Source: Holophagaceae bacterium (lineage in GTDB: Bacteria; Acidobacteriota; Holophagae; Holophagales; Holophagaceae). Taken from it: DNA of 64,000 nucleotides. The notes below the pieces were generated by a model that ran no database searches, was not told where the DNA came from, and saw only the letters and a program-made list of their open reading frames with translations. The DNA is taken from the NCBI GenBank assembly GCA_016720465.1, contig JADKKO010000004.1:558001-622000 (forward strand), written 5' to 3'. Below are positions 42,716-50,863 of this stretch, piece by piece. A program made the position numbers and the translations under genes. Numbering within the stretch: the stretch's first letter is position 1; each line of letters begins with the position of its first letter.

Positions 42716-43807
42716 GGTTTCCGGGGCATCGCCTTTTTTGGGATCGCCAACCGGAGGCTTGGGCGCATCGGCCGGGGCCTTGGGCGGAAGCCAGGAAAGC
42801 GGAATCTGCAGGGGCGCGTCCAGGCCGCTGCACGTGACGAAGAGCATGCCCTTGGACTCCAGATCGGCGGAGCACCGGAGCTGGAGTTCGTGGGATTTCG
42901 CGGCCTCAACAGGCAGCGCGCCGCAGGTGAAGAGCTCCTTCCCCTGCCCATCCTTGGGGCCCTCGATGCGGGCTTCCAGGATCCGGAAGGGTTTGCCGTC
43001 CCTGGACTTCAACTCGAGCTTGAAGTCGCGGACTTTCGGCTCGTCCCACACCACGCGGCTGGGGACCGGGAGGATGGGAAGCTTGAGCCGCCACGCGAGC
43101 GTGAGATCGAAGGCCGGCTGCTGCGGCGCGTTGGTGGAGACCTTCAGCAGCTCAAGGCCCGCCTGCATCCCGGGTTTCAATTTGGAGGGGCGGAGCGTCA
43201 ACTGGAGCGCGGCCTTCGGGCCGGTGGCGGCGACTTCGGATTCCAGGTAGTCCGGCAGCTTGCTCTCCAGGCGGATTTCGGCCAGGCCGCCGCCCTCGCG
43301 GGTGAAGGTGTAGGAGAGCAGCGGGCTCTCGTGGGGAGCCACCTCGCCGAAACTCTTGTTGGCCGCGTCCACGGCCATCTCCGGGCGCACCATCATGTCC
43401 CAGCGCAGGATGTAGCGGGGCTGGGAGGGATCGTCGGGCTCCAGGCGGACGGCCCGCCGCTGGTAGGCGAGGAAATCAGAAGGATCCGAGGTCACTTCGA
43501 TTTTCCGCGATTCGCCGGGCTGCCAGGCCTTCTGGAAAGGCTCCAGGGGAACCCGGACGCCCGGCGCCGTATCCAGCACGCGGAACGTGATGGGCTTGTC
43601 GCTGGTGTTCTTCAGCACCCAGGCCAGGGTGCGGACTTCCTTGGGGCCGACGCTGCCCAGGTGCTGGACGGAATCCGGTGTCACCGCGAAACGGAATTTC
43701 GGCGCCGGCTTCGCTGGAGGCGCTCCTTCGGCCTTCTGGGCCGGAGCGGCCTTGGCCGGGAGCTGGGCCGGAGCGGCGAGTGAGATCAGGAAGAGGGAGA
43801 TGAGCAT
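42710..43807 (-). CDS. Exported DUF1573-like Ig-fold protein
   Basis: The protein is 365 residues with a signal peptide (MLISLFLISLAAPAQ) and a low-complexity Ala/Pro/Lys linker. The first domain (FRFAVTPDSVQHLGSVGPKE ... NTSDKPITF) has the pattern of DUF1573, a family of Ig-like periplasmic proteins. A second, less clear beta-rich domain follows, then a Pro-rich C-terminus. No catalytic motif. The upstream region is shared with the divergent PKD protein gene and holds a TTAAC-N5-TTAAC element. Confidence 0.75.
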   Translation of the reverse strand: MLISLFLISLAAPAQLPAKAAPAQKAEGAPPAKPAPKFRFAVTPDSVQHLGSVGPKEVRTLAWVLKNTSDKPITFRVLDTAPGVRVPLEPFQKAWQPGESRKIEVTSDPSDFLAYQRRAVRLEPDDPSQPRYILRWDMMVRPEMAVDAANKSFGEVAPHESPLLSYTFTREGGGLAEIRLESKLPDYLESEVAATGPKAALQLTLRPSKLKPGMQAGLELLKVSTNAPQQPAFDLTLAWRLKLPILPVPSRVVWDEPKVRDFKLELKSRDGKPFRILEARIEGPKDGQGKELFTCGALPVEAAKSHELQLRCSADLESKGMLFVTCSGLDAPLQIPLSWLPPKAPADAPKPPVGDPKKGDAPETR

Positions 43808-43861
43808 AGGGATAGTGTGCCTTGTCGAGTCTGCCGGGTTCCTGCCAAGCCTTCCCGGACC

Positions 43862-43877
43862 TTGTTAATTGTTGTTA
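43862..43877 (-). promoter_or_regulatory. TTAAC-N5-TTAAC direct-repeat element (copy A)
   Basis: On the minus strand this reads TTAACAACAATTAAC. It lies in the 156-base divergent gap between the DUF1573-like gene (start 43807) and the PKD protein gene (start 43964). The same spacing occurs upstream of the M4 protease and the CehA-like gene. A regulator binding site is suspected. Confidence 0.4.
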
Positions 43878-43963
43878 AGACACCGGAATTCACAAGCATT
43901 TCACGGAGAGTGGCGATTCAATAATGCAACCTTTTCCTTTCAATCATCCTTTGGAGGTTAGCA

Positions 43964-45838
43964 GTGAACATCATTGCGCGTTCCCGCCTTGTGTCCTTGC
44001 TGGTGCTGGGACTTGCCCTGCCCCTGGCGTCCCAGACGCCCAAGAAGGTGCTCTTCGACCACACCCGCCATGAGGAGGCCGGCACTTCGGCGGAATGGGT
44101 GATCTGCACCGCGAGCGAACCCAATCCGGCGCCGGCGAACCCGACCAGCGAGACCAGCTGGAACGGCGGAATCAGCGCCTGGGGATTCGACCTGTTCAAG
44201 GCCGGGTACGCGGTGCAAAGCCTGCCGCCCACCGGCCGCGTGACCTATGGAGATCCCACCAACGCGCAGGATCTCTCCAACTACCAGGTCTACATCATCC
44301 CCGAGCCCTACCTGCGATTTTCCGCCACCGAGAAGCAGGCCATCCTCTCCTACGTCCAGAATGGCGGCGGGCTCTTCCTCGTCGGCAACCACATCGGCGC
44401 GGCCCGCTACAGCGGCACCGGAGGCACCGATGCCTACACGGTCTTCAACGACCTGGTGAACGTGGGCGGGGTCAATCCCTACGGCTTCACCTTCGTTCCG
44501 GGCCACGGGCCCGGAGACACGCGGGCCAACACCACCAGCACCGCCTTCAGCGCGGCCACGGATGCGGGCACCCAGGCCATCGTCCACGGGGCCTTCGGCG
44601 GCCTGTCGCTGATGGACTTCCACAGCTACGCCTATGTCTCCTACAACACGGCGCAGAATCCTTCCGTGAAGGAGATCCTGCATACGCAGGTGAGCGGCGA
44701 CACAGGCTCCTTCATCGTCACCTGCAATGTCGGTGCGGGCCGCGTCGTCGCCATCAGCGACAGCGCTCCGGCGGATGACGGCACCACCACCACGGGCGGC
44801 AAGGCCCTCCACAACAGCTACACCATCAACAGCAACAAGGCCTTCTTCCTGAACTCCTGCGCCTACCTGGCGGGCGGCGGCGCGAACCGCCCGCCGGCCG
44901 TTTCCATCCTCTCGCCCAGCGCGAACGTCAGCATCAATGTCGGCGGTTCCGTCTCCTTCCAGGGCAGCGCCTCGGATCCGGATGGCGACCCGCTCAACTA
45001 CGCCTGGGCCTTCGGCGATGGCGCCACCGCGGCCGTGCAGGGTCCCATCAGCCACACCTACAACACCGCGGGCACCTACACCGCGACCTTCACGGCGACG
45101 GACACGCAGGCGGCCTCCGGTTCCGCGACGCGGACCATCACCGCGAGCCCCAACGCCCCGACGGCCTTCACCATCACTGCCAGCGCGGGCGCCAACGGCA
45201 CCATCAGCCCCTCCGGCGCCGTGGCCGTGAACAGCGGCGCCAGCCAGTCCTTCTCCATCGCCCCGAATGCCGGGTATGCCGTGGGCGCCGTGAGCGTGGA
45301 TGGCGTCAGCCAGGGAGCCCTCGCTTCCTACACCTTCAGCAACGTGCTGGCCAACCACACCATCGCCGCCACGTTCACCCCCGCTTCGGCCGGAACCAGC
45401 TTCACCGAGGGTTTCAACACCGGCACCAAGGGCGCCTACGCCACCGGCAATGTGACGTTCACCTCCGGGACCTGGACCCTGGCCGATGCCCTGCTCGGCA
45501 ATACCACCAGCGACCGCAAGACCGGCTCCCAGAGCGTCCGCGTGCGCAACAGCGGCAAGCTGACCATGCAGTTCAACTGGGCCACCGGCGCCAAGACCGT
45601 GTCGGTCAAGCACGCCAAGTACGGCAGCGATGCGAATTCCACCTGGGGCCTTTGGTATTCCACCAACAGCGGCGGTACCTGGACCCAAGCCGGCACAGCG
45701 GTGACGACGTCCTCCACCACGCTTCAGACCGCCACCTTCACCTTGAACATCTCCGGGGCGATCCGCTTCGAGATCCGCAAGACCGACGGCACCACGCGCC
45801 GCGTGAATTTCGATGATTTCCAGGTGGCCGGGTACTGA
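43964..45838 (+). CDS. Exported PKD domain protein with DUF4350/GATase-like N-terminus
   Basis: The protein is 624 residues from a GTG start with TTGGAGG upstream, and has a signal peptide. The N-terminal domain (about 25-300) has the look of a non-catalytic glutamine-amidotransferase-like or DUF4350 domain: NYQVYIIPEPY ... ILSYVQNGGGLFLVGNH. A PKD domain with YAWAFGDG follows (about 306-395), then a bacterial repeat module (GANGTISPSG, 402-470) and a C-terminal beta-sandwich (475-624) ending VNFDDFQVAGY, as seen in adhesins and secreted nucleases. Extracellular, function unknown. Followed by a perfect terminator hairpin. Confidence 0.82.
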   Translation: MNIIARSRLVSLLVLGLALPLASQTPKKVLFDHTRHEEAGTSAEWVICTASEPNPAPANPTSETSWNGGISAWGFDLFKAGYAVQSLPPTGRVTYGDPTNAQDLSNYQVYIIPEPYLRFSATEKQAILSYVQNGGGLFLVGNHIGAARYSGTGGTDAYTVFNDLVNVGGVNPYGFTFVPGHGPGDTRANTTSTAFSAATDAGTQAIVHGAFGGLSLMDFHSYAYVSYNTAQNPSVKEILHTQVSGDTGSFIVTCNVGAGRVVAISDSAPADDGTTTTGGKALHNSYTINSNKAFFLNSCAYLAGGGANRPPAVSILSPSANVSINVGGSVSFQGSASDPDGDPLNYAWAFGDGATAAVQGPISHTYNTAGTYTATFTATDTQAASGSATRTITASPNAPTAFTITASAGANGTISPSGAVAVNSGASQSFSIAPNAGYAVGAVSVDGVSQGALASYTFSNVLANHTIAATFTPASAGTSFTEGFNTGTKGAYATGNVTFTSGTWTLADALLGNTTSDRKTGSQSVRVRNSGKLTMQFNWATGAKTVSVKHAKYGSDANSTWGLWYSTNSGGTWTQAGTAVTTSSTTLQTATFTLNISGAIRFEIRKTDGTTRRVNFDDFQVAGY

Positions 45839-45847
45839 TCCGGTCCC

Positions 45848-45891
45848 CATCAACAAAAAGGCCCCGGGAATCCGGGGCCTTTTTGTTGATG
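45848..45891. terminator. Perfect 20-bp bidirectional terminator
   Basis: CATCAACAAAAAGGCCCCGG (45848-45867) and its exact complement (45872-45891) form a 20-bp stem with loop GAAT. The A and T runs on either side of the GC core allow termination in both directions, for the PKD gene and the convergent M4 protease gene. Confidence 0.95.
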
Positions 45892-45899
45892 CGAAAGTG

Positions 45900-47534
45900 C
45901 TAGCGGTTGATCGCCTTGAAGGCGTTCACGACAGCGGTGTACTCGGGCGAACCGGAAGCGTAGCCCAGGGACGTGGCGGCGCTCAGGCAGGCGGTCTTGG
46001 CGCCGGCGTAGGTGGTGCTGGAGGTCATGTAGTCGCGGAGGGCCCGGTACACGATCTTGGCGGCCTTGTCGTTGCCGATGCCGGTCATGCCGCCGGGCAG
46101 GTAGGAACTGGCGTAGTTGCCCGTGCCGGTGCCCTGGCTGAGGAAGTAGAAGCAGCGGTTCATGGGGCCGGAGCTGTAGTGCACGTCGAGGTTCTTGAGG
46201 GTCTTGGACCAGGCGTCCTTGCTGGCGCCATCCAGGCTGGGCTTGTACATGTAGCGCAGCGGATGGTTGAAGGCGGGAGTGGCGAGCTGCTCGCCGATGG
46301 TCCAGTTGCCGCCGGTGGCGGGGATGGTGCTGCCCGTGGAGCCGCGGTAGAACTCGGCCATGGTGCCGAAGATGTCGGACATGGATTCGTTCAGGCCGCC
46401 GGACTCGCCGCGGTACGTGAGGTTGGCTTCGCGGGAGGTCACGCCGTGGGTCATTTCGTGGCCGGCCACGTCCAGGGCCGTGAGGGTCAGGAAGCTGCTG
46501 CCGTCGCCGTAGGTCATGCAGAAGCAGGTGTCAGACCAGAACGCGTTGTCGTAGTTGTTGGAGTAGTGCACGCGGCTGTAGGTGGCCTTTCCGGTGTTGT
46601 CGATGCCGTTCCGGAGGAAGACGTTCTTGTACATGTCCCAGGTCACGGCCACGCCGTAGTGGGCGTCCACGCCTGCGGTCTGGCCGTTGGCGGCGGTGGT
46701 GGAAGAGCCCTCCACGTAGTTGGCGCCATCGCCCCAGGTGTTGTCAGCGTCGGTGTAGAGGGTACCGGTCCCGCTGGTGGCATGGTTCAGGTTGTAGGTG
46801 CGCACGCCAGCGCCGCGGGTGGTGTCGTAGAGCTCATAGCCCGTGCCGGTGTTGTTGGTGGCGAGGGCGACATTGCCGCTGAACTGGGAATTGCCCGACC
46901 CGGTGGCGCCCGCGGTGTGCAGCGTGCTCCAGCTTTCCAGGATTTCGCCGCTGTGGGCATCCACGAAATAGTCCGTGTGGCTGGTTTCCGCGGCTCCGTT
47001 TTCCAGCTCGGCGTGGACGTGGTAGACCAGCGCCATGCGGGTCACGGTGCGGGTCCGCTCGCTATCGACGCTCATCTGGCGCACGGGGATTTCCCGCTCG
47101 ATCTGCGCGAAGACCAGTTCGGCCGTGGGGGCCGCGGCATAGGCGCCGCTGGGCGCCAGGGACAGGTGCGCCGCGGCCAGGGCCTCCTGGGCGCCGATGG
47201 AGGGCGTGGGGTTGCGGTTGATGCCGCGGATCAGGGCATCCGTCACTTCGCGGACGGCGCCGTCCTGCATGTGCACGATGGCTTCGCCGCCGAACACCCG
47301 GACGCCCTGGTAGTACTGGTCCACACGGATGTGGTCGCCGCCCAGCTCATCCTGGTTGACGCGGCGGGTTGCGAAATCATGGGACGTATCCAAACCGAGA
47401 TCGAAAACGCGGGCCTGCAGGTACTGCTGGGCATGGCCGCTGATGGGACTGGCCTGGCGGGCCGCCTCCTGGGCGCAGAGCGCGGAGGCGATTCCGGCCG
47501 AGGCGATGAGACGAAGGGCGAGGGAAGTTCGCAT
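45900..47534 (-). CDS. Exported M4 (thermolysin-family) zinc metallopeptidase
   Basis: The protein is 544 residues from the ATG at 47532-47534, giving a signal peptide (MRTSLALRLIASAGIASALCAQ). An FTP/PepSY-type propeptide precedes the catalytic domain. Zinc motif HEMTH (H359, E360, H363) and the third ligand in GGLNESMSD (E383) have exactly the thermolysin spacing, and HYSSG supplies the transition-state His. The mature enzyme degrades extracellular proteins or peptides. An AT-rich leader with the TTAAC-N5-TTAAC element lies upstream. Confidence 0.95.
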   Translation of the reverse strand: MRTSLALRLIASAGIASALCAQEAARQASPISGHAQQYLQARVFDLGLDTSHDFATRRVNQDELGGDHIRVDQYYQGVRVFGGEAIVHMQDGAVREVTDALIRGINRNPTPSIGAQEALAAAHLSLAPSGAYAAAPTAELVFAQIEREIPVRQMSVDSERTRTVTRMALVYHVHAELENGAAETSHTDYFVDAHSGEILESWSTLHTAGATGSGNSQFSGNVALATNNTGTGYELYDTTRGAGVRTYNLNHATSGTGTLYTDADNTWGDGANYVEGSSTTAANGQTAGVDAHYGVAVTWDMYKNVFLRNGIDNTGKATYSRVHYSNNYDNAFWSDTCFCMTYGDGSSFLTLTALDVAGHEMTHGVTSREANLTYRGESGGLNESMSDIFGTMAEFYRGSTGSTIPATGGNWTIGEQLATPAFNHPLRYMYKPSLDGASKDAWSKTLKNLDVHYSSGPMNRCFYFLSQGTGTGNYASSYLPGGMTGIGNDKAAKIVYRALRDYMTSSTTYAGAKTACLSAATSLGYASGSPEYTAVVNAFKAINR

Positions 47535-47662
47535 GGGTACCTCGAAAGGGGACGCGTGTCCCGGGGTAAAAAAAAACCAGAGGCGAAAGCCATCTGGAGA
47601 GAAAAGCAAATTGAAAGAACGGGTGAAGTGGGTAAAGCCTACCGGGGGTATACCCAACCCGA

Positions 47663-47680
47663 ATGGTTAAGAATTGTTAA
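47663..47680 (-). promoter_or_regulatory. TTAAC-N5-TTAAC direct-repeat element (copy B)
   Basis: On the minus strand (the sense of the M4 protease gene) this reads TTAACAATTCTTAACCA, about 130 bases before the start codon. It is nearly identical in design to the element before the CehA-like gene, which reads TTAACAAAAATTAACCA. Confidence 0.45.
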
Positions 47681-47772
47681 TTTTTATAAAACTGATTTTC
47701 AATTGACCAAGAATTCTAGGGTTCTGGAGCCAACGGGTGGACTCCCGAGATTGGCATATGAATGTAAGGTTT

Positions 47773-48417
47773 TTAAAAGGCCACACCCACGCCGAAGGTC
47801 CACATCCGGTCGAACTCTTGGCCGGCGCCCTGGGCGCCCAGGTAGGTGGCAAAATCTGCCACCGAGCCGAGCTTCACCGGGTTGTCCTTGGTGATGGGCT
47901 GCTGGTAGCTGGCGGCCACATAAGGATGAATGGCCGGGAAGGGCAGGCGCCACCGGGCCCCCACCCGAAGCCAGGTCCGGGCGAGGTTCTGGTCCCTGGA
48001 AAACCCCGAGGTGGAGAACTTGTAATTCTGGAAGCGCTCGATCAGCCCGAATTCACCCGCGAGGCCCGTGAAGGGGATCCAGAACTGGACATTCAGGCCT
48101 ACCCCGAGACCCGATTGTTTCAGCGTGGAGGACTGTTGAGTCGAGCCTTGGACCACCTGGCCATCCGCTTGCCACTGGGCCAGCTCAAGGCCGCCTTCCA
48201 GCCGGGCCACAGGACCGAAGGCCCAGAGCCGCCGGCTCAGGGTGGCGATGCCGCCCCGGCCCGTGTCGAGGTCCCCGGAAGCCAGTTGGGCGGTCCCGGA
48301 GATCAAGGTCTGGGGGAGGCTCTGCCCCTTCGGAAAGGGAACTTCCACCCGTGCGTCCCACTGCGCGGCGAGGGGCGCTGCAGCGGAGACCAGGGCGAGT
48401 TTAAGGAATCGGCTCAT
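47773..48417 (-). CDS. Outer-membrane beta-barrel protein
   Basis: The protein is 214 residues from the ATG at 48415-48417, with signal peptide MSRFLKLALVSAAAPLAAQ. Alternating hydrophobic strands and a terminal Phe (FGVGVAF) fit a small outer-membrane barrel of eight to ten strands. It starts five bases after the stop of the redoxin gene and is probably cotranscribed with it. No specific family recognised. Confidence 0.75.
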   Translation of the reverse strand: MSRFLKLALVSAAAPLAAQWDARVEVPFPKGQSLPQTLISGTAQLASGDLDTGRGGIATLSRRLWAFGPVARLEGGLELAQWQADGQVVQGSTQQSSTLKQSGLGVGLNVQFWIPFTGLAGEFGLIERFQNYKFSTSGFSRDQNLARTWLRVGARWRLPFPAIHPYVAASYQQPITKDNPVKLGSVADFATYLGAQGAGQEFDRMWTFGVGVAF

Positions 48418-48422
48418 GAGGG

Positions 48423-48965
48423 TCACTTCCATTTGATGGAACAGCCCATGGAAGGATGTTGGGGTTCCGGCACAGGCAGGCCTGAGAGCAATGCCTCCAT
48501 GGCCATCCGAAGTTCCTGGCGGGAGACGCGGGCCTCGTCCTGCCAGTGGTCGTCCAGCCTCCCGCGGTAGCGTAGGGCGCGATCCTGGCCGTAGAGGAAG
48601 AAATCCGGTGTGCAGACCGCGCCGAAAGCCCTGGCCACTGCCTGGGACTCATCGCGCAGGTAGGGAAAGACGAATCCCCGCATCCGGGCGCGGGAGCGCA
48701 TGGCATCGAAGCTGTCCTCCGGGTAGGCCTCCGCGTCGTTGGGATTGATGCCCACCACATCGCAGCGCCCGGCGAAAGCTATGGCCAGCGCGTTGAGGCG
48801 GCCGTCCACGGCCTGCACGTAGGGGCAATGGTTGCACATGACCGCCACCAACAGGGCCTGCGCGCGGAAGTCATCCCGATGCCAGGTCTTTCCATCCACC
48901 CCAGGCAATGCGAAGTCCGGACAAGGGCTCCCCAGGGGCGCCATGGTGGATTCAAGCAGGGACAT
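48423..48965 (-). CDS. Thioredoxin-fold redoxin protein with CxxC
   Basis: The protein is 180 residues from the ATG at 48963-48965 with GGAGG five bases upstream; the open frame upstream is spurious. The peroxiredoxin/redoxin family start (GSPCPDFALPGVDGK) is followed by VMCNHCPYVQ, where C44-NH-C47 is the redox pair, and by a Cys-Thr-Pro loop (AVCTPDFFLY) with the conserved cis-Pro. No signal peptide, so cytosolic thiol oxidoreductase or peroxidase activity is likely. Divergent from the sigma-54 regulator. Confidence 0.88.
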   Translation of the reverse strand: MSLLESTMAPLGSPCPDFALPGVDGKTWHRDDFRAQALLVAVMCNHCPYVQAVDGRLNALAIAFAGRCDVVGINPNDAEAYPEDSFDAMRSRARMRGFVFPYLRDESQAVARAFGAVCTPDFFLYGQDRALRYRGRLDDHWQDEARVSRQELRMAMEALLSGLPVPEPQHPSMGCSIKWK

Positions 48966-49010
48966 GGAACCTCCGGAATCATCTCCAGGACGTTGTTGAG
49001 GGACGATGCA

Positions 49011-49042
49011 ATTGTCGATGGGTGGTGGAAGATTGTCGATGG
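49011..49042. repeat. ATTGTCGATGG direct repeat, 21-bp period
   Basis: ATTGTCGATGG occurs at 49011-49021 and again at 49032-49042, exactly two helical turns apart, in the gap between the redoxin gene and the divergent sigma-54 activator gene. GACGAT before the first copy makes a partial dyad with ATTGTC. It could be an activator binding site on one face of the DNA. Confidence 0.5.
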
Positions 49043-49165
49043 AGGACTCCCGGCGGCATTGGCTCTCCAAGGAAAATCCCCGCCTGGAAATCGAAATCCA
49101 GAATTGGGGGTTCGATTCCGGCCGGGCCACGCTAGGCTCTAAGGAAATCGGAAACCGGAATTCAG

Positions 49166-50617
49166 ATGACCGCATTGAGTCGACTCCACTGGTCCACCCT
49201 GGGCGAGTCCAGCGAAGGGTTGGAAAACGCCTGGGCGGCTGCCTGGGAAGTCAGCGTGGATCGAGGCGCCGTTCCCGCGCTGCCGCCCCGGGACACGGAT
49301 CTGTGGGCCATCAGCGCGTCCAGCCTCGAACCCGCCGCTGCGCTACTGCGCCTGATGAGCGAGGTCGGCGCCCTGCCCATCCTCCTGCTCCGGAGCCCCG
49401 CAGCGCCGCCATTAGGTCCGACAGCCCTGGCGGCCTGGGGTCGGTTGGGCTCGGTGCGGTGGGGCCTGCTGGACGCCGAAATCCCCCAGGGAGGCCTGCG
49501 GCCCTTGAGCAGCGCCCCGGTCCCGTTCACGGCCACCCAGGCCCTGGCGCTGGGGCTGGTGGGTTTCAGCCCTGCCATGGCGGCGGTGGTGGCGCGGGCA
49601 AGGTCGGCGGCGGCCACCCGGGCGACGGTCCTGCTCAGCGGTGAAAGCGGCAGCGGCAAGGAAGTCATCGCCCGGGCCATCCATCAACTGAGCGAAGACC
49701 GCGAGCAGCCCTTCGTGGCCGTCCATTGCGGCGCCATCCCCGAAAACCTCGTGGAATCGGAGCTCTTCGGGTACAACAAGGGCGCCTTCACCGATGCCCG
49801 CAAGGACACCCCGGGCAAATTCCGCGAAGCCAACGGAGGCACGCTCTTCCTCGACGAGGTGGGCACCATGCCACTCTCGGCCCAGGTCCGCCTGCTGCGG
49901 GTCCTCCAGGAACGGGAGGTCCAGCCCCTGGGCGGAGGGCCGCCGGTCAAGGTGGATGTGCGCGTGGTGGTCGCCACCAATTCGGATCTCTGGGGGAAGG
50001 TCCAGGACGGCAGTTTCCGGGAGGACCTCTTCTACCGTCTGGAGGTGGTGCCCATCCGGATGCCGGCCCTGCGCGAGCGCCGCGAGGAGGTTCCCTTCCT
50101 GGCCCAGCATTTCCTCAACCGGAAGGCCCGGGAGCACGGCCTCTACCCCAAGGCCTTGCATCCATCGGTGGATCCGCTGCTCATGGCCATGCCTTGGCCG
50201 GGCAACGTGCGCCAGCTTGAAAACGCCATCGAACGGGCGGTGATCCTCGCCGGAACCCGCCCGGTCCTGACCCGGCAGGATTTCAATTTCCTGATGGACC
50301 GGTTGATGGAGGGCGAAATTCTGGTGGAGGAACCGCTCTCTCGGGCGGCGGACGGACCCCAGGCGGAAAGCCAGGCCATCCCTGGGCCCGAACCCGCGGG
50401 GTACCTGGACATCCCCCCGGATGGCCTGGACCTGAACCACGTGGTTTCCGAGGTAGAGCGGAACCTGATGCTGCAGAGCCTCGCCATCACCCGCGGCAAC
50501 AAGAAAAGGGCCGCCGAGCTGCTGGGCCTGAAACGCACCACCTTTCTGGAAAAGATGAAAAGGCTTGAGTTGGATGACGATTTGCCCGAGGCAGCCGATG
50601 GGGAAGCTGAGGGGTGA
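49166..50617 (+). CDS. Sigma-54 dependent transcriptional activator (AAA+ enhancer-binding protein)
   Basis: The protein is 483 residues. The N-terminal 130 residues lack receiver-domain acidic residues and are not recognised. The AAA+ domain has Walker A GESGSGKE (159-166), the sigma-54 contact loop GAFTDA (206-211; the canonical form is GAFTGA), Walker B GGTLFLDEVG and the arginine-finger region FREDLFYRL. A C-terminal Fis-type helix-turn-helix (KKRAAELLGLKRTTFLEKMK) binds DNA. It activates transcription from sigma-54 promoters; target and signal are unknown. It lies upstream of the TonB-dependent receptor. Confidence 0.93.
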   Translation: MTALSRLHWSTLGESSEGLENAWAAAWEVSVDRGAVPALPPRDTDLWAISASSLEPAAALLRLMSEVGALPILLLRSPAAPPLGPTALAAWGRLGSVRWGLLDAEIPQGGLRPLSSAPVPFTATQALALGLVGFSPAMAAVVARARSAAATRATVLLSGESGSGKEVIARAIHQLSEDREQPFVAVHCGAIPENLVESELFGYNKGAFTDARKDTPGKFREANGGTLFLDEVGTMPLSAQVRLLRVLQEREVQPLGGGPPVKVDVRVVVATNSDLWGKVQDGSFREDLFYRLEVVPIRMPALRERREEVPFLAQHFLNRKAREHGLYPKALHPSVDPLLMAMPWPGNVRQLENAIERAVILAGTRPVLTRQDFNFLMDRLMEGEILVEEPLSRAADGPQAESQAIPGPEPAGYLDIPPDGLDLNHVVSEVERNLMLQSLAITRGNKKRAAELLGLKRTTFLEKMKRLELDDDLPEAADGEAEG

Positions 50618-50659
50618 TGGGGTTCAAACTGACCCTGAAGTGGCTTTTATGTCCTAATG

Positions 50660-50778
50660 CCTGGAAAAGTTTCAAGGGAATAAAAAAAACTTGCCCAGGT
50701 GAATTCTTCGTGAAAAGATCTCACAAACATTTCTTTCTCTCCTTTTGAAACGAGGCATATCCGATCGACATGTATAAT
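50660..50778 (+). promoter_or_regulatory. Possible leader hairpin and -10 element of the TonB-dependent receptor gene
   Basis: The gap before the receptor gene holds an imperfect hairpin (CCTGGAAAAGTTT 50660-50672 with AAACTTGCCCAGG 50687-50699) and a perfect TATAAT at 50773-50778. TTGAAA at 50745-50750 is 22 bases away, too far for a standard -35, so the promoter is only a suggestion. Confidence 0.3.
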
Positions 50779-50863
50779 TGTTGATGTTGCAATTAAAGCA
50801 CTTATGAAATTCCGTTCATTCCCTGCTCGCCTTTCTCCCACCCAACCCTTCCTGGAGGCATAA

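Noticed and set aside
49105..49124. A GGTTCGATTCC segment resembling a tRNA T-arm.
   Set aside because: The flanking bases do not form a five-pair stem and no matching acceptor or anticodon arm lies upstream.
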